Counted from the stretch's first letter, positions 35,270 to 45,427 are shown. The stretch is DNA of 64,000 bases from Lentihominibacter hominis (GCF_014385065.1 NZ_JACRTA010000001.1:124001-188000); one strand, 5' to 3'. Numbers and translations are program-made. Notes: generated by a model not told the origin, from the sequence alone.

Positions 35270-36568
35270 TTAACCAATGGAAATATTTCCTTCAGGATAA
35301 CGAGTTCTCTCACCTTTTATAAAATACCATAATGAAGCAATTGTCAAGGGGCCAAGTCTTCCTATATACATAACAATGATTGAAAGAAGTTTGCTTCCTA
35401 CGCTCAACCCCGATGTTATTCCTGTAGACAGGCCCACAGTACCAAATGCGCTTGTCACCTCAAACAACGCATCCATCGTTGAAACATCAGGCTCCATTAT
35501 AATCATTATATATGTTCCGGAAAGTATCACTCCCAATGCTATCAGGGTTATTACTGCAGCCTTATGAAAAGCATTAGCCGGAACAGCATAATGAAACGCT
35601 TCTTCCATCTTATTGGTAGCAGATGATTTGATCCCCTGAAGCAATACGAAAAACGTACTTGTCTTTATGCCGCCTCCTGTTGATCCCGGAGATGCTCCTA
35701 TAAACATCAATACTGTCAATACCAGAAGCCCCGCATCAGAAAATTCACCTAACTGATATGTGGAGAATCCTGCTGTTCTGGACGAAACACTATGAAAAAA
35801 ACTTCCCATCCATGTTACATCTTCTGTAAGTTTTATCAGCAATGTTCCAGCTATAATCAACACTATGCTTACAGAAAGCACCACTTTGGTATGCATTGAA
35901 AATTTTTTCCAGTGTAGACGTTTGGATAAAATCTCTTTTATTACAAGAAATCCTATACCTCCGAAGAATATCAACACACATGTAACAATATTAAGCACTA
36001 CATTATGCTGATACGGAATCAGGTTTTTCATACCTCCCAAGATATCAAAGCCGGAATTGTTAAAAGCCGCTACCGAATGAAACAAACTGACTCCTACAGC
36101 TTTGAGAGGAGGGTAATCCTGAATAAAAACAGTGAAACTGAATACAGCTCCCAATAATTCAAAAACCAGAGTCGTAAAAAATATACTTTTTACGAATTTG
36201 ACCATACCTTTACGGGAGTTAATATTCATCGCCTCCCCGATAATATTTCTTCCTCTGAAATTCACTTTCTTACCTATAGCTACTATAACACCAGCTCCCA
36301 CGGCAGTGACGCCCAGTCCTCCCACCTGAATGAGAAATCCAAGAAAAAATTGTCCCAAAGATGTGAATGTATCTCCTGCATCAACAGCTATAAGCCCTGT
36401 TACACAAACGGCGCTCGTAGATGTATAAAGTGCATCTATATAATGAAGAGTAACCCCCTCTTTAACGCTGCACGGCAATATAAGCAGAATTGAACCCAGT
36501 AAAATCGTCAGAGCAAATCCCATAGCGATGAGTCTGCCTGTAGACTGTTTTTTTATTAACTTAAACAT
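35270..36568 (-). CDS. Potassium uptake membrane subunit (TrkH/KtrB family)
   Basis: 432 residues from the ATG at 36568 (GGAAGGATA upstream). The frame is open 18 codons further, but that would overlap the regulator gene. Four pore-loop selectivity segments are seen: TSTSAVCVTGLIAVD, FNNSGFDI, SSRTAGFSTYQLGEF and TSAFGTVGLSTGI. It is the K+ (probably Na+-coupled) channel-like uptake protein. It works with the RCK protein encoded next. Confidence 0.9.
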   Translation of the reverse strand: MFKLIKKQSTGRLIAMGFALTILLGSILLILPCSVKEGVTLHYIDALYTSTSAVCVTGLIAVDAGDTFTSLGQFFLGFLIQVGGLGVTAVGAGVIVAIGKKVNFRGRNIIGEAMNINSRKGMVKFVKSIFFTTLVFELLGAVFSFTVFIQDYPPLKAVGVSLFHSVAAFNNSGFDILGGMKNLIPYQHNVVLNIVTCVLIFFGGIGFLVIKEILSKRLHWKKFSMHTKVVLSVSIVLIIAGTLLIKLTEDVTWMGSFFHSVSSRTAGFSTYQLGEFSDAGLLVLTVLMFIGASPGSTGGGIKTSTFFVLLQGIKSSATNKMEEAFHYAVPANAFHKAAVITLIALGVILSGTYIMIIMEPDVSTMDALFEVTSAFGTVGLSTGITSGLSVGSKLLSIIVMYIGRLGPLTIASLWYFIKGERTRYPEGNISIG

Positions 36569-36614
36569 ATTATCCTTCCATATTGCAATTAAAATCACTA
36601 GCTTCGCTTTACGC

Positions 36615-37322
36615 TCACTCACCGTCGATCATACGGTATCCTACTCCCAGTTCATTTAAAATATAATGATTGCTGCCAGGTTTGCTGCCGAATTTCTTTC
36701 GGATATTAGCCATATTCACCTGTAATTTTTTTATACTTCCACGATCTTCCGTACCCCATATAGCACGTATGATAGAAGCATATGTCATGACTTTACCGGA
36801 ATGCTCCGAAAGAAATGCAACAATATTATATTCTGTCTGTGTAAGGCTGACTTTTTTCCCGTCTACAGTTATTTCCCTGCGATCGTAATCTATACTGAGG
36901 CCGTTTGCCTTGAACTTGCCTGCAGGAGATATTCCGGCAGCCACATTATATCGACTGTTTCTGAGAGTAGCCCTGACTCTCGCCATAAGTTCTTCAGTAC
37001 CGAATGGCTTGGATATATAATCATTGGCTCCCATATCCAGAGCCACAACTTTATCGCGCTCGGCCATCCTCGCAGACAATACTATGATAGGAGTTATAAA
37101 TCCTGCCCGTATTTCCTTTATAAATTCCAAGCCATCTTTATCGGGAAGGCCCAAATCAAGAATAACAAGATCAGGATTATGAGAAGAAAACATTATTATT
37201 CCCTCTTCACATGTCTCAGCAGTTATTACCTGATATCTGTTTGTCTCTAATATAGCTTCCACAAAGCTGCGAATATTGACTTCATCTTCTACGATCAATA
37301 TTTTATACTTATTATTACCCAT
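36615..37322 (-). CDS. OmpR-family response regulator (KdpE-like)
   Basis: 235 residues. The receiver domain has phosphoacceptor Asp56 in VILDLGLPDKDG. A winged-helix DNA-binding domain from about 135 has LTQTEYNIVAFLSEHSGKVMT and VNMANIRKKFG. Sequence style and neighbours (a DUF4118-type kinase upstream, K+ uptake genes downstream) point to KdpE-type regulation of potassium uptake. Its start overlaps the last bases of the kinase gene. Confidence 0.9.
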   Translation of the reverse strand: MGNNKYKILIVEDEVNIRSFVEAILETNRYQVITAETCEEGIIMFSSHNPDLVILDLGLPDKDGLEFIKEIRAGFITPIIVLSARMAERDKVVALDMGANDYISKPFGTEELMARVRATLRNSRYNVAAGISPAGKFKANGLSIDYDRREITVDGKKVSLTQTEYNIVAFLSEHSGKVMTYASIIRAIWGTEDRGSIKKLQVNMANIRKKFGSKPGSNHYILNELGVGYRMIDGE

Positions 37323-38371
37323 TATGTATCCTCCATTTTGAGAGAAAATCCTATGACTGTCCCATATTCACTGCTTTTTACTCTAAGCTCTCCATCATGG
37401 GCCTTTATTATCGCAGCACATACCGAAAGTCCAATACCTAAACTCTGTTTGCTTCCATCAGCTACAAACTCGCCGGATCCGCCGTAACCTGCAAACATAG
37501 CCTCAACTTTATCCTCGGGTATCCCACAGCCATTATCAGAGATCTCAAACAGAGCATTGTTTCCATCTATAAACACTTCCATAGATACCTTTGTCATTCC
37601 CTCTGCATGAAGCACAGCATTCTCCAAAAAATTCAGCAACACCTGCTCTATAAGTATGGCATCCATAGGAATACTTATAAAACTATCCGGCATCTTTACA
37701 TCTATATTCTGTCCATGATATCGTTTTTTAAATTTCATCAACACCGAATCTATAAGCTCTTCCAGAACAGTAGGAGTTTTTATTACTGAAACATTACCGC
37801 CATCTATACGTGTAACGGACAAAAGATTTTCCACCATACGGATAAGCCACTCTGCCTCTTCCTTTATTCCTGCCAGCAATTTCATCTGCTGCTCTTTTGA
37901 AAGCATATCGTAGTTCTCCATTACAGTGGAACTTGATCCGTAAATAGTAGTAAGCGGTGTACGTATATCATGAGATACAGCCCTCAGCAAATCTGCTCTT
38001 ACCTTCTCTTTCTCTGCTTCTCTTCGCAGCCGTTCCTGTTTTTTTATTTTTGTAGTCAGGGTGCTGGTCATAGCTGCAACAAAAAGCATAACTATCCCGG
38101 AAAAAATATTCTCCGAGATAGAAACACTGAATTTGAAATAAGGAAATGTAAAAGCGAAATTTACAGCTACTACGCTCAGACAAGCAGTCACGATCCCCCA
38201 TATATATCCCTTAGTAGTCAATGCTACAATAAATACTGCTAATACAAAAATGATCGGGGCGATCACCTCTGTTATAAAGAATCTCTGAATACAAATAATC
38301 AAGCCGAATGATAATGCTAAAACTATCATCATTATAAAAAAGTCTTTTATTTGATCTTTTATTTTTTTCAT
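37322..38371 (-). CDS. KdpD-like sensor histidine kinase (DUF4118, truncated type)
   Basis: 349 residues from the ATG at 38371, chosen for the GGAGGAAG site. Four close-packed membrane helices with the KdpD pattern (GYIWGIVTACLSVVAVNFAF) occupy residues 10-110. Then come HisKA with SHDIRTPL (His134), an N-box (LNFLENAVLHA) and G-boxes (SDNGCGIPED, GIGLSVC). The N-terminal KdpD and Usp domains of classical KdpD are missing. It probably senses K+ or turgor and controls the adjacent regulator. Confidence 0.88.
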   Translation of the reverse strand: MKKIKDQIKDFFIMMIVLALSFGLIICIQRFFITEVIAPIIFVLAVFIVALTTKGYIWGIVTACLSVVAVNFAFTFPYFKFSVSISENIFSGIVMLFVAAMTSTLTTKIKKQERLRREAEKEKVRADLLRAVSHDIRTPLTTIYGSSSTVMENYDMLSKEQQMKLLAGIKEEAEWLIRMVENLLSVTRIDGGNVSVIKTPTVLEELIDSVLMKFKKRYHGQNIDVKMPDSFISIPMDAILIEQVLLNFLENAVLHAEGMTKVSMEVFIDGNNALFEISDNGCGIPEDKVEAMFAGYGGSGEFVADGSKQSLGIGLSVCAAIIKAHDGELRVKSSEYGTVIGFSLKMEDT

Positions 38372-38456
38372 ATCTTCCTCCGGCACGGACATTATAACAC
38401 AGCGAAAGTTAGGATTTGGCAAAGATTTGATTCAGGGAATATTTTTTAAGATCATC

Positions 38457-38494
38457 AAAAAACCGGGAGCGCCGTCTGCCTGACGGACTCCCGG
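38457..38494 (-). terminator. Intrinsic terminator of the nicotinate phosphoribosyltransferase gene
   Basis: CCGGGAG (38463-38469) pairs with CTCCCGG (38488-38494), with an inner CCGTC/GACGG stem, followed by six T on the minus strand (38457-38462). Confidence 0.88.
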
Positions 38495-38541
38495 ATCAAT
38501 TCATATTTACGCTTGAATCAAAGTTTATAGATGTTTTCTGT

Positions 38542-39966
38542 TTACAGATCTTCTATCATATCGTGTTTTAATTTCCATAGGTTGTAAGAAAGATCTACAT
38601 AATAAGTCTGTGGATTCTCAAAACGCTTCATCTCATCCCACATAGCATCCAGCTGTTGTGTACAGTAATCTCGAATTTCGTCAATAGAAGGACATTTATA
38701 CACACATTTTCCTCCCTCAAAGATCTGCTCTCTCAAATTCCTGACATAGAAGTTTTTTATTTTCTTTCTCTTCCATACAGCTTCAGGGTCGAAGATTTCA
38801 TACTCCTCACCTTCGGGAATAGTTTCTCCGTCTAAAACGATTATATCTGCCAAAGCTCTGCTGCTGTCTTTGTCAAAGATACGGAAAACGCTTTTAAAAC
38901 CCGGATTGGTTATTTTTTCGACATTTTCGCTTTTCTTTATCTTAGGTATCATCTTCCCGTTCTTCTCAAGAGCAGACAGCTTATACACTCCGCCGAAAAC
39001 CGGCTCTGAACCTGCTGTAATAAGACGCTCTCCTACTCCAAATGAATCAACACATGCACCCTCTGATATAATATCTCTTATAAGGTATTCATCCAAAGAA
39101 TTTGAAACCACTATTGAACATTCTTTCAGTCCTGCCTCATCTAACATTTTCCTTGCTTTTTTTGTAAGATAAGTTATGTCTCCGCTGTCTATCCTTATTC
39201 CCATCTTCTCAGGCTTTACTTCCTTAAAAACTTTTATGGCGGCAGGAACTCCTGACTTAAGCACATTATAAGTATCTACCAGCAGCGTACAATTCGTGGG
39301 ATATATCTCCGCATACTTTTTAAATGCCTCATATTCATCATCATACATCTGTACCCAGCTATGAGCCATAGTTCCCATAGCCGGTATTCCGTGATCTCTG
39401 TCAGATATGGTACATGCTGTTCCTGCACAGCCGCCGATATATGCCGCCCGAGCTCCATATACTGCTGCCGAGGCTCCGTGAGCTCTTCTTGTTCCGAACT
39501 CCATCACAGGTCTCCCCGACGCTGCTCTTACAATACGGCTTGCCTTTGTAGCTATGAGACTCTGATGATTTATTATCAAAAGCATCATTGTCTCTATAAA
39601 CTGAGCCTGCATCACAGGTCCCCTTACAGTTATTATAGGCTCACCGGGAAAAATCGGCGTTCCTTCAGGTACCGCCCACACGTCACATGTAAACTTAAAA
39701 TCTCTGAGGTAGTTAAGAAATTTTTCATCAAAAATATTCTTTCCTTTCAGAAATTCTATATCTTCATCTGTAAATTCCAATCCTTTTAAATACTCAATAA
39801 GCTGCTCCAACCCTGCCATTATAGCATAGCCGCCCTCATCGGGTATTCTTCTGAAAAACATATCGAAATACGCTATGTCATCAGCCATATCACTGCAAAA
39901 ATAGCCATTGGCCATGGTTATTTCATAAAAATCAGTCAACATCGTCAGGTTCAGCTTCTCTATCAT
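38542..39966 (-). CDS. pncB: Nicotinate phosphoribosyltransferase
   Basis: 474 residues. It starts LNLTMLTDFYEITMANGYF. It has EFGTRRAHGASAAVYGARAAYIGG near 150-175 and GDITYLTKKARKMLD near 265, family signatures of NAPRTase. It converts nicotinate and PRPP to nicotinate mononucleotide for NAD salvage. Its start overlaps the end of the DMT permease gene by 35 bases; an alternative ATG at 39942 would reduce this. It is transcribed from the promoter upstream of the permease. Confidence 0.93.
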   Translation of the reverse strand: MIEKLNLTMLTDFYEITMANGYFCSDMADDIAYFDMFFRRIPDEGGYAIMAGLEQLIEYLKGLEFTDEDIEFLKGKNIFDEKFLNYLRDFKFTCDVWAVPEGTPIFPGEPIITVRGPVMQAQFIETMMLLIINHQSLIATKASRIVRAASGRPVMEFGTRRAHGASAAVYGARAAYIGGCAGTACTISDRDHGIPAMGTMAHSWVQMYDDEYEAFKKYAEIYPTNCTLLVDTYNVLKSGVPAAIKVFKEVKPEKMGIRIDSGDITYLTKKARKMLDEAGLKECSIVVSNSLDEYLIRDIISEGACVDSFGVGERLITAGSEPVFGGVYKLSALEKNGKMIPKIKKSENVEKITNPGFKSVFRIFDKDSSRALADIIVLDGETIPEGEEYEIFDPEAVWKRKKIKNFYVRNLREQIFEGGKCVYKCPSIDEIRDYCTQQLDAMWDEMKRFENPQTYYVDLSYNLWKLKHDMIEDL

Positions 39967-40855
39967 CTAACTGTTCCTCCATCTTACCTTTCTCTTTGAT
40001 AACTATACAAGATGACGCTACAACTATAATCCCGCCTATAAACTGCATTATCCCGATGGATTCCCCCAAGAACAACCAGCCGAAAAAAGTCGCTGTAACA
40101 GGAAGAAAATTTGAAAACATAGCCGATATAGTTGGCCCAAGTACCTTCAGCCCTCTTACAACAATAGTAAATCCAAGACCTGCGTTTACTAAACCGAGAT
40201 ATATTATTCCGCCTATTACGCCTTTTGAAAATGAATCAATGGGCGGCATCGTATGTATGGCATACGGACCTATAATCAGAATCGTACATAAAAGCTGATT
40301 AAAGGCCATGCTGGGGCTGGAATAATTTTTTGATAACGATGACGTTATAAAATTATAAATATTCCATGAAATTACAGCTCCAAAGGCAAGAAGATATCCT
40401 ATCATCCTTCCCTGAAACAAAGTTCTGAAATCAGCGCCTATTATTATGGCAACCCCTGCAATACATATGATTATTCCAAGCAGCATCTTTACTGTGAATT
40501 TTCTTTTAAAAACAATTCTCTCTACTATCATTGACACCGCCGGAACAAATGATAATATTATCGTGATAAGTGATACAGGCAGATAATCCATCGCCGTATA
40601 TTCACAAAAATAATAAAGTATCTCTCCCGTCAGTGAACAAATTATAAAAAATGGTATGTCCTTGACGCGAACTATCGTCTTTCTGTCCTGTTTAAGCTTT
40701 ATGGCCAGTACCAGCAACGCTCCTATACAGTATTTTAAAAACAGAAGATTCATAGGCTCTAGCACCGTCAGAGCTTCTTTGGCAACGACATAATCAAGCC
40801 CCCACAAACACACCAGTAGACACATCAGTAAGAATGCTGAGCTCTTTTCTTTCAA
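39932..40855 (-). CDS. EamA/DMT-family permease
   Basis: About 307 residues with ten hydrophobic segments in two EamA repeats (for example SAFLLMCLLVCLWGLDYVVAKEAL and the repeat beginning GRMIGYLLAFGAVISWNIYNF), then an acidic tail. It is a drug/metabolite transporter superfamily exporter of unknown substrate. The preferred start is TTG at 40855 with GGGTGGTG upstream; another TTG at 40906 extends it without support. It is coupled to pncB downstream. Confidence 0.82.
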   Translation of the reverse strand: MKEKSSAFLLMCLLVCLWGLDYVVAKEALTVLEPMNLLFLKYCIGALLVLAIKLKQDRKTIVRVKDIPFFIICSLTGEILYYFCEYTAMDYLPVSLITIILSFVPAVSMIVERIVFKRKFTVKMLLGIIICIAGVAIIIGADFRTLFQGRMIGYLLAFGAVISWNIYNFITSSLSKNYSSPSMAFNQLLCTILIIGPYAIHTMPPIDSFSKGVIGGIIYLGLVNAGLGFTIVVRGLKVLGPTISAMFSNFLPVTATFFGWLFLGESIGIMQFIGGIIVVASSCIVIKEKGKMEEQLDDREAEPDDVD

Positions 40856-40989
40856 CTTTTCACCACCCAGTCTAAAACAAAAACTTCGACTAAAAAACAA
40901 AGCCAACCCTGCCTATTCCGATTCAAAAGCCAACTTTATTAATATTTCCTACATAATAAAACAAATTTTTCATCGGCACATCGTTTATT

Positions 40990-41018
40990 ATTATAACACC
41001 TATTCCGAATCACTACAA
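40990..41018 (-). promoter_or_regulatory. Promoter of the DMT permease-pncB operon
   Basis: TTGTAG (41013-41018), a 17-base spacer and TATAAT (40990-40995), about 135 bases before the first gene. Confidence 0.65.
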
Positions 41019-41035
41019 TATCAATGTTTATACAC

Positions 41036-41070
41036 AAAAACAGCAGTCTCCTCAACGGAAACTGCTGTTT
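41036..41070 (-). terminator. Intrinsic terminator of catabolic module A
   Basis: ACAGCAGT (41040-41047) pairs with ACTGCTGT (41061-41068), with an inner CTCC/GGAA stem, followed by TTTTTG on the minus strand. It lies 29 bases after the last CoA-transferase stop. Confidence 0.82.
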
Positions 41071-41099
41071 CTGAATTTTTATCATCCTGATCCTTTATG

Positions 41100-42305
41100 T
41101 TATACAGCATCTGCTGTTCCTATTATCCCACCGGCTATCAGCCCATCAATTTCCTCCTGAGTATATCCTGCTTCCTTTAAAACATCACAGCTGTTCTCCC
41201 CTAAAAGAGGTGACGGCTTCTTTACATAACCCGGGGTTCCACTAAATTTTACAGGTATTCCGAAAGCTCTAAAATGCCCTACGTTAGGATCATCTATATC
41301 TATGATCATATCCCTTGCCAATATCTGAGGATGCTTCATTGCATCTACCGGATCAACTATAGTGGTTGCCGGTATTCTGTATTCTGAAAATCTTTCCATA
41401 AGCCATGATGATGTTTTATCTTTAAAAACATCCTGCATTAGCCTTGTAAAACTTTCAAAATTCTCACATCTTAAGTCATTCGTAGCATAGCGAGGATCAC
41501 TTTTCAATTCCGGCATCTGGATAGCATCGCAAAAATCAGGCCACATAGATTCATCGTTTATTCCAACTGCTATAAAATCATCTGCGCAATCATATGTATC
41601 ATACGGTACGATTTCTCTCGGTTTAGCGTTACCTGTCCTGCTTATTTGTTTTCCTGTCAGCGCATATGTAAGTACTGCGTCCTCTATGGTAGCAAACATG
41701 GTATCCAGCATAGCCACATCTATGCGCCTACCCTTTCCGGTACGCTTCTTATCGTAGCAAGCCAGTGCTATGGCAAGAGCCATAGTCAGGCCCGTGTAAC
41801 TATCAGCTACTGACGCTCCTGATCTGAGAGGAGGAAGATGTGGAAATCCGGTCATTTCCATAAATCCACACATACATTCTATAACATTGTCATATGCAGT
41901 ATTTGTCTTTAAAGGACCGGTCTGGCCAAAGCCTGTTATAGAAGCAAATATAATCTGCGGATTCACTTTTTTCATTTCTTCGTATCCCAGCCCAAGTTTA
42001 TCCAGGGTGCCGAATTTGAAATTTTCCAGCACTACGTCTACCTGCCCGTAGAGTTTTCTTATAATTTCTTTTCCCTCGGGCTCACTCATATCAACCGCAA
42101 TGCCTTCTTTATTTCTGTTATATACAGCGAAATATCCACTGTTTCCATTGGCAGCGTAAGGATTCCAGAATCTTGACTGATCTCCTCCGTCTACTCGTTC
42201 TACTTTAATGACTCGCGCTCCGTAATCTGCCAGATTCATAGCGCAATATGGTCCACTGTATGCCTGTGTGAAATCCAGTATTGTTATTCCTTCAAACGGT
42301 CTCAT
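41100..42305 (-). CDS. Class III CoA-transferase, module A subunit 2
   Basis: 401 residues of the CaiB/BaiF family: LDFTQAYSGPYCAMNLADYGARVIKVE near the N-terminus and FGQTGPLKTNTAYDNVIE. GRRIDVAMLDTMFATIEDAV near 185-205 contains the Asp that normally carries the acyl group. The family moves CoA between organic acids in the cytoplasm. Its ATG overlaps the stop of the partner gene by four bases, suggesting a two-subunit enzyme. It is nearly the same as the copy at 50320-51531. The acid is unknown; the ammonia-lyase gene in this operon suggests a beta-amino acid. Confidence 0.88.
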   Translation of the reverse strand: MRPFEGITILDFTQAYSGPYCAMNLADYGARVIKVERVDGGDQSRFWNPYAANGNSGYFAVYNRNKEGIAVDMSEPEGKEIIRKLYGQVDVVLENFKFGTLDKLGLGYEEMKKVNPQIIFASITGFGQTGPLKTNTAYDNVIECMCGFMEMTGFPHLPPLRSGASVADSYTGLTMALAIALACYDKKRTGKGRRIDVAMLDTMFATIEDAVLTYALTGKQISRTGNAKPREIVPYDTYDCADDFIAVGINDESMWPDFCDAIQMPELKSDPRYATNDLRCENFESFTRLMQDVFKDKTSSWLMERFSEYRIPATTIVDPVDAMKHPQILARDMIIDIDDPNVGHFRAFGIPVKFSGTPGYVKKPSPLLGENSCDVLKEAGYTQEEIDGLIAGGIIGTADAV

Positions 42306-43516
42306 CTCTTGTTACCTCCTTCACACATTACGATGCCGGCTTTCTCCATATCGCGTATCTGTCCGCCGTCCATTCCCAGTTCTTCAAGAAGCTGTAACGT
42401 ATCCTCCCCCAAAAGAGGTGCTGATCCTGAAGGCACGTCATCTATTCCCGATATCTTTATGGGATAGCCCGGCATTCTTATAGCTCCGATAGCTTTATCT
42501 TTCACTTCTATAACCATGTTTCGCGAATTGAGTTGCTCATTGTCAAATGCTTCCGGTACAGTGTAGCCCGGGCCGCTGGGAATGTTATATGGCCTAAGTA
42601 AGGCTTCCACCTCCCATTTGGTCATATCTTTGAATTTATCTGCTATTATTTTTCTGAGACTGCTATCATAGTTTTCTCCCCGTGATTCGTTGGTGGAATA
42701 TCTTGGATCATCAAGAAGTTCTTCCATATCCATGGCCTCACAGAACTTTTTCCACTGAGCATTGGTAGATACAGCAGTAGATATGATCCCATCTTTTACC
42801 TCAAAAGTATCATACGGAGCTATACTTCTTGAACGATTGCCTTCTCTTTCAAAGCGTTTTCCTGACATAGCAGCCTCTACCACACTGTCCTCCAGAGCTG
42901 TAAACATACAATCTGAAGAAGCTATATCTATTTGCTGCCCTTTTCCGCTTTCATCTCTTGCCATCAACGCCCCTATTACGGCAAAGGCCAAAAATACACC
43001 GCCAAACTGATCCGCCATTCTCGAACCATGAGCTGTAGGTTTATGGTCCGGAAATCCGGTTATCTGCATAAGTCCGCATAAAGCTTCTGCAGTGAGATCA
43101 TTTCCTTCTGTTACACTCATAGGTCCAGTTTTTCCGAATCCTGTATGAGAAGCATATATTATTTTCGGATTGATCTTGACCATAGTATCGTAATCCAGAT
43201 GGCACGCTTTTAGCTCTCCTGCTGCAAACGACTCACATACCACATCGGCTCCGGCTATCAGCTTTTTTATAATTTCCCGTCCCTCAGGAGAATGTCTGTC
43301 TACACAGATGCTCCTTTTTCCCCGGTTCATATAAGCATGGTATGCACTGCCTTTTTCATTTTTAGGGAAGCTGCTTCTGAGAACATCTCCCCCTGTCTTG
43401 TGATCTTCGATTTTTATCACTTCTGCGCCAAAATCAGCAAGCAACATCGTTCCATAGCTCCCCGTATGACCCTGAGTAAAATCTATGATCCTCACTCCAT
43501 CTAATATTCTGGACAT
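42302..43516 (-). CDS. Class III CoA-transferase, module A subunit 1
   Basis: 404 residues from the ATG at 43516, which has GGAGGGG upstream. It has the CaiB-type N-terminus (IDFTQGHTGSYGTMLLADFGAEVIKIE), then HTGFGKTGPMSVTEGND and GKGQQIDIASSDCMFTALEDSV with the conserved Asp. It is clearly distinct from the subunit 2 paralogue, and both subunits are duplicated in module B. The pair probably forms a heteromer, each providing part of a CoA-transfer site (inference). Confidence 0.88.
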   Translation of the reverse strand: MSRILDGVRIIDFTQGHTGSYGTMLLADFGAEVIKIEDHKTGGDVLRSSFPKNEKGSAYHAYMNRGKRSICVDRHSPEGREIIKKLIAGADVVCESFAAGELKACHLDYDTMVKINPKIIYASHTGFGKTGPMSVTEGNDLTAEALCGLMQITGFPDHKPTAHGSRMADQFGGVFLAFAVIGALMARDESGKGQQIDIASSDCMFTALEDSVVEAAMSGKRFEREGNRSRSIAPYDTFEVKDGIISTAVSTNAQWKKFCEAMDMEELLDDPRYSTNESRGENYDSSLRKIIADKFKDMTKWEVEALLRPYNIPSGPGYTVPEAFDNEQLNSRNMVIEVKDKAIGAIRMPGYPIKISGIDDVPSGSAPLLGEDTLQLLEELGMDGGQIRDMEKAGIVMCEGGNKR

Positions 43517-43546
43517 TTTTCCCCTCCGCATCTTCACTGGTTACAT

Positions 43547-43978
43547 CTATTTATCAGGAGCTGTTATTACAAATGTCACATCACCTTTAACTGTAAGTAT
43601 AGGATCGTCAAACACTTCCGAACGATCAGTTTGCTGATTATATTCCGATGTCTTATACATTTCATAGCCGTAGACTCTTGATGTATTCCCTTGTTTGATA
43701 AGCCAGCAGATAATTTCCACTGCATCCAGCATATGTACAGGTCTCAGTATATTGCCTTCTGTATGGACAAAAAGTCCTCCATCACCGCCATCTCTGATAT
43801 TGCTCAGCTCTGTACAGCAGTCTATGCATTTTTCCATAAGTTTGCATCCTGAAATCATCTCTCCCGGATAATGCATATCCTCACCATGAATAGAAAGTCT
43901 GAATTTCAGTTCAGTAACGTCACTTCCTTTTCTCACTTCACTCAGTAAATCTCTTCTCTCCGCTTCAATTCTTGCCAT
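43547..43978 (-). CDS. Hotdog-fold beta-aminoacyl-CoA ammonia-lyase-like protein
   Basis: 143 residues. The pattern HGEDMHYPGEMISGCKLMEKC, then DGGDGGLF and GNTSRVYGYEMYK, resembles 3-aminobutyryl-CoA ammonia-lyase of lysine fermentation and beta-alanyl-CoA ammonia-lyase, which have about this length. Such enzymes remove ammonia from beta-aminoacyl-CoA to give an enoyl-CoA. It lies between the NhaC gene and the CoA-transferases, so activation and deamination are encoded together. Some family residues differ (for example GCKLME where GAKxL is usual), so the substrate may differ. AAAGGAGG precedes the ATG. Confidence 0.72.
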   Translation of the reverse strand: MARIEAERRDLLSEVRKGSDVTELKFRLSIHGEDMHYPGEMISGCKLMEKCIDCCTELSNIRDGGDGGLFVHTEGNILRPVHMLDAVEIICWLIKQGNTSRVYGYEMYKTSEYNQQTDRSEVFDDPILTVKGDVTFVITAPDK

Positions 43979-44026
43979 TTTAATCCTCCTTTTATCTTTA
44001 ACTTTAATTTACTTATTTTTTACTCT

Positions 44027-45412
44027 TTAAAGAGCAAATCCACAGATTAAGAATCCTATAAGAGCCAGCGCAGCAGATATCACTGCATATGGGAACTGTG
44101 TAAATGCATGTTCCAAATTATCCATACCGCATGCCTGAGATGTGAGTACAGTGGCATCTGAATAAAAGCACGCATGACTTCCAAACGTTCCTCCCGATAC
44201 TATCGCACCGAATACCACCAAAGGATTAGCTCCCCCTGCCAACGCAAGCGGTATTAGTATAGGAATAGTCAGAGCAGGTATTCCCCAATTGCTTCCTGTA
44301 ATAAATGACAGCGCTGCAACCACCAAGAACGTAATAGCCGGAAACAGATCTGCATTCATATACGGAAGTACTGCGTTAATAACGAACTCCGGCAGCCCTA
44401 TTCCATCCATAGAAAGCTGTACAGTAAGGGCTCCTATAGTTATGAACATCATCGGAACCATAGAAGCAAACCCCGACGCAAACCCTTCACAAAAGCCTTC
44501 AAAAGACAAAGCCTTTGTAGGCAGATACATTATCAGCATAACTATGATAGCTCCTGCCAGCCCTATGAGAATATCTCCTGTACAAATAGACACTGCTATT
44601 ACCACAGCCAGCGGAACAACGAAGAACCAAATGTTTCCACCTTTACCGTCAGTATCCATTCCTTCAGATTCCATGAGCTTATCAAACTCTGTTATACCTT
44701 TATTGTATTTTTCACTTTTTTCGGAATACACTCTTCCTGTTGAGGCTACTCTCTCATAGGCTTTCTTCATGCCAAACATCTTTGGTATTACGCCTAATAT
44801 GACAAGCGGTACGACGATTACAGCGGTCCATCCGTAAAATATGAATGGCAATGACTGCACATATATGTCCATGCCGCTTCCAAATGATGCCATACCCGCT
44901 TCTTCACCTACTACACCTGCATAAAACACAGCCCATGTGGATAATGGAATCAGTACACATACAGGAGCCCCTGTTGAATCTATGACATATGCCAGCATTT
45001 CTCTCGGTGATTTGTATTTATCACAGGTTTCTCTAAGGGATGTGGATATAGTCAAAATATTAAGATAATCATCCATGAATACAATAATTCCCAATATCCA
45101 TCCGATTATCAGCGTCTTTTTTTCTGATTTGGCAAATTTCCGAAGCAACTTACCGAACCCTAACGCGCCCCTTGATCGCTGAAGCAGGAATGTGAAACCC
45201 CCCAGCAAACCAAATACCATGATCATCCACATATTGTCAGCAGCTGTGACAGAAAATCCATCTAATGTCGCTCCAAGCACATTCCCTTTATCTGTCATCA
45301 GAAAGCCGATAACTGCACCTAACAAAAGCGCCTCAAAAGTTCTTTTGGTGACTAAAGCAAAAACTATGATCACGATAGGAGGAATCAACGTCAATATACC
45401 GAAATTATCCAT
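44027..45412 (-). CDS. NhaC-family Na+/H+ antiporter or solute carrier, module A
   Basis: 461 residues with about 11-12 membrane segments: FMDDYLNILTISTSLRETCDKYKSPREMLAYVIDSTGAPVCVLIPLSTWAVF near 105-155 and TGSNWGIPALTIPILIPLALA in the C-terminal half. NhaC members include malate/lactate and amine antiporters as well as Na+/H+ exchangers. In this operon it more likely carries the catabolic substrate (inference). It is the first gene behind the sigma-54 promoter at 45568-45585, with a structured leader of about 150 bases. Confidence 0.85.
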   Translation of the reverse strand: MDNFGILTLIPPIVIIVFALVTKRTFEALLLGAVIGFLMTDKGNVLGATLDGFSVTAADNMWMIMVFGLLGGFTFLLQRSRGALGFGKLLRKFAKSEKKTLIIGWILGIIVFMDDYLNILTISTSLRETCDKYKSPREMLAYVIDSTGAPVCVLIPLSTWAVFYAGVVGEEAGMASFGSGMDIYVQSLPFIFYGWTAVIVVPLVILGVIPKMFGMKKAYERVASTGRVYSEKSEKYNKGITEFDKLMESEGMDTDGKGGNIWFFVVPLAVVIAVSICTGDILIGLAGAIIVMLIMYLPTKALSFEGFCEGFASGFASMVPMMFITIGALTVQLSMDGIGLPEFVINAVLPYMNADLFPAITFLVVAALSFITGSNWGIPALTIPILIPLALAGGANPLVVFGAIVSGGTFGSHACFYSDATVLTSQACGMDNLEHAFTQFPYAVISAALALIGFLICGFAL

Positions 45413-45427
45413 ACATCTCCCTCTCCT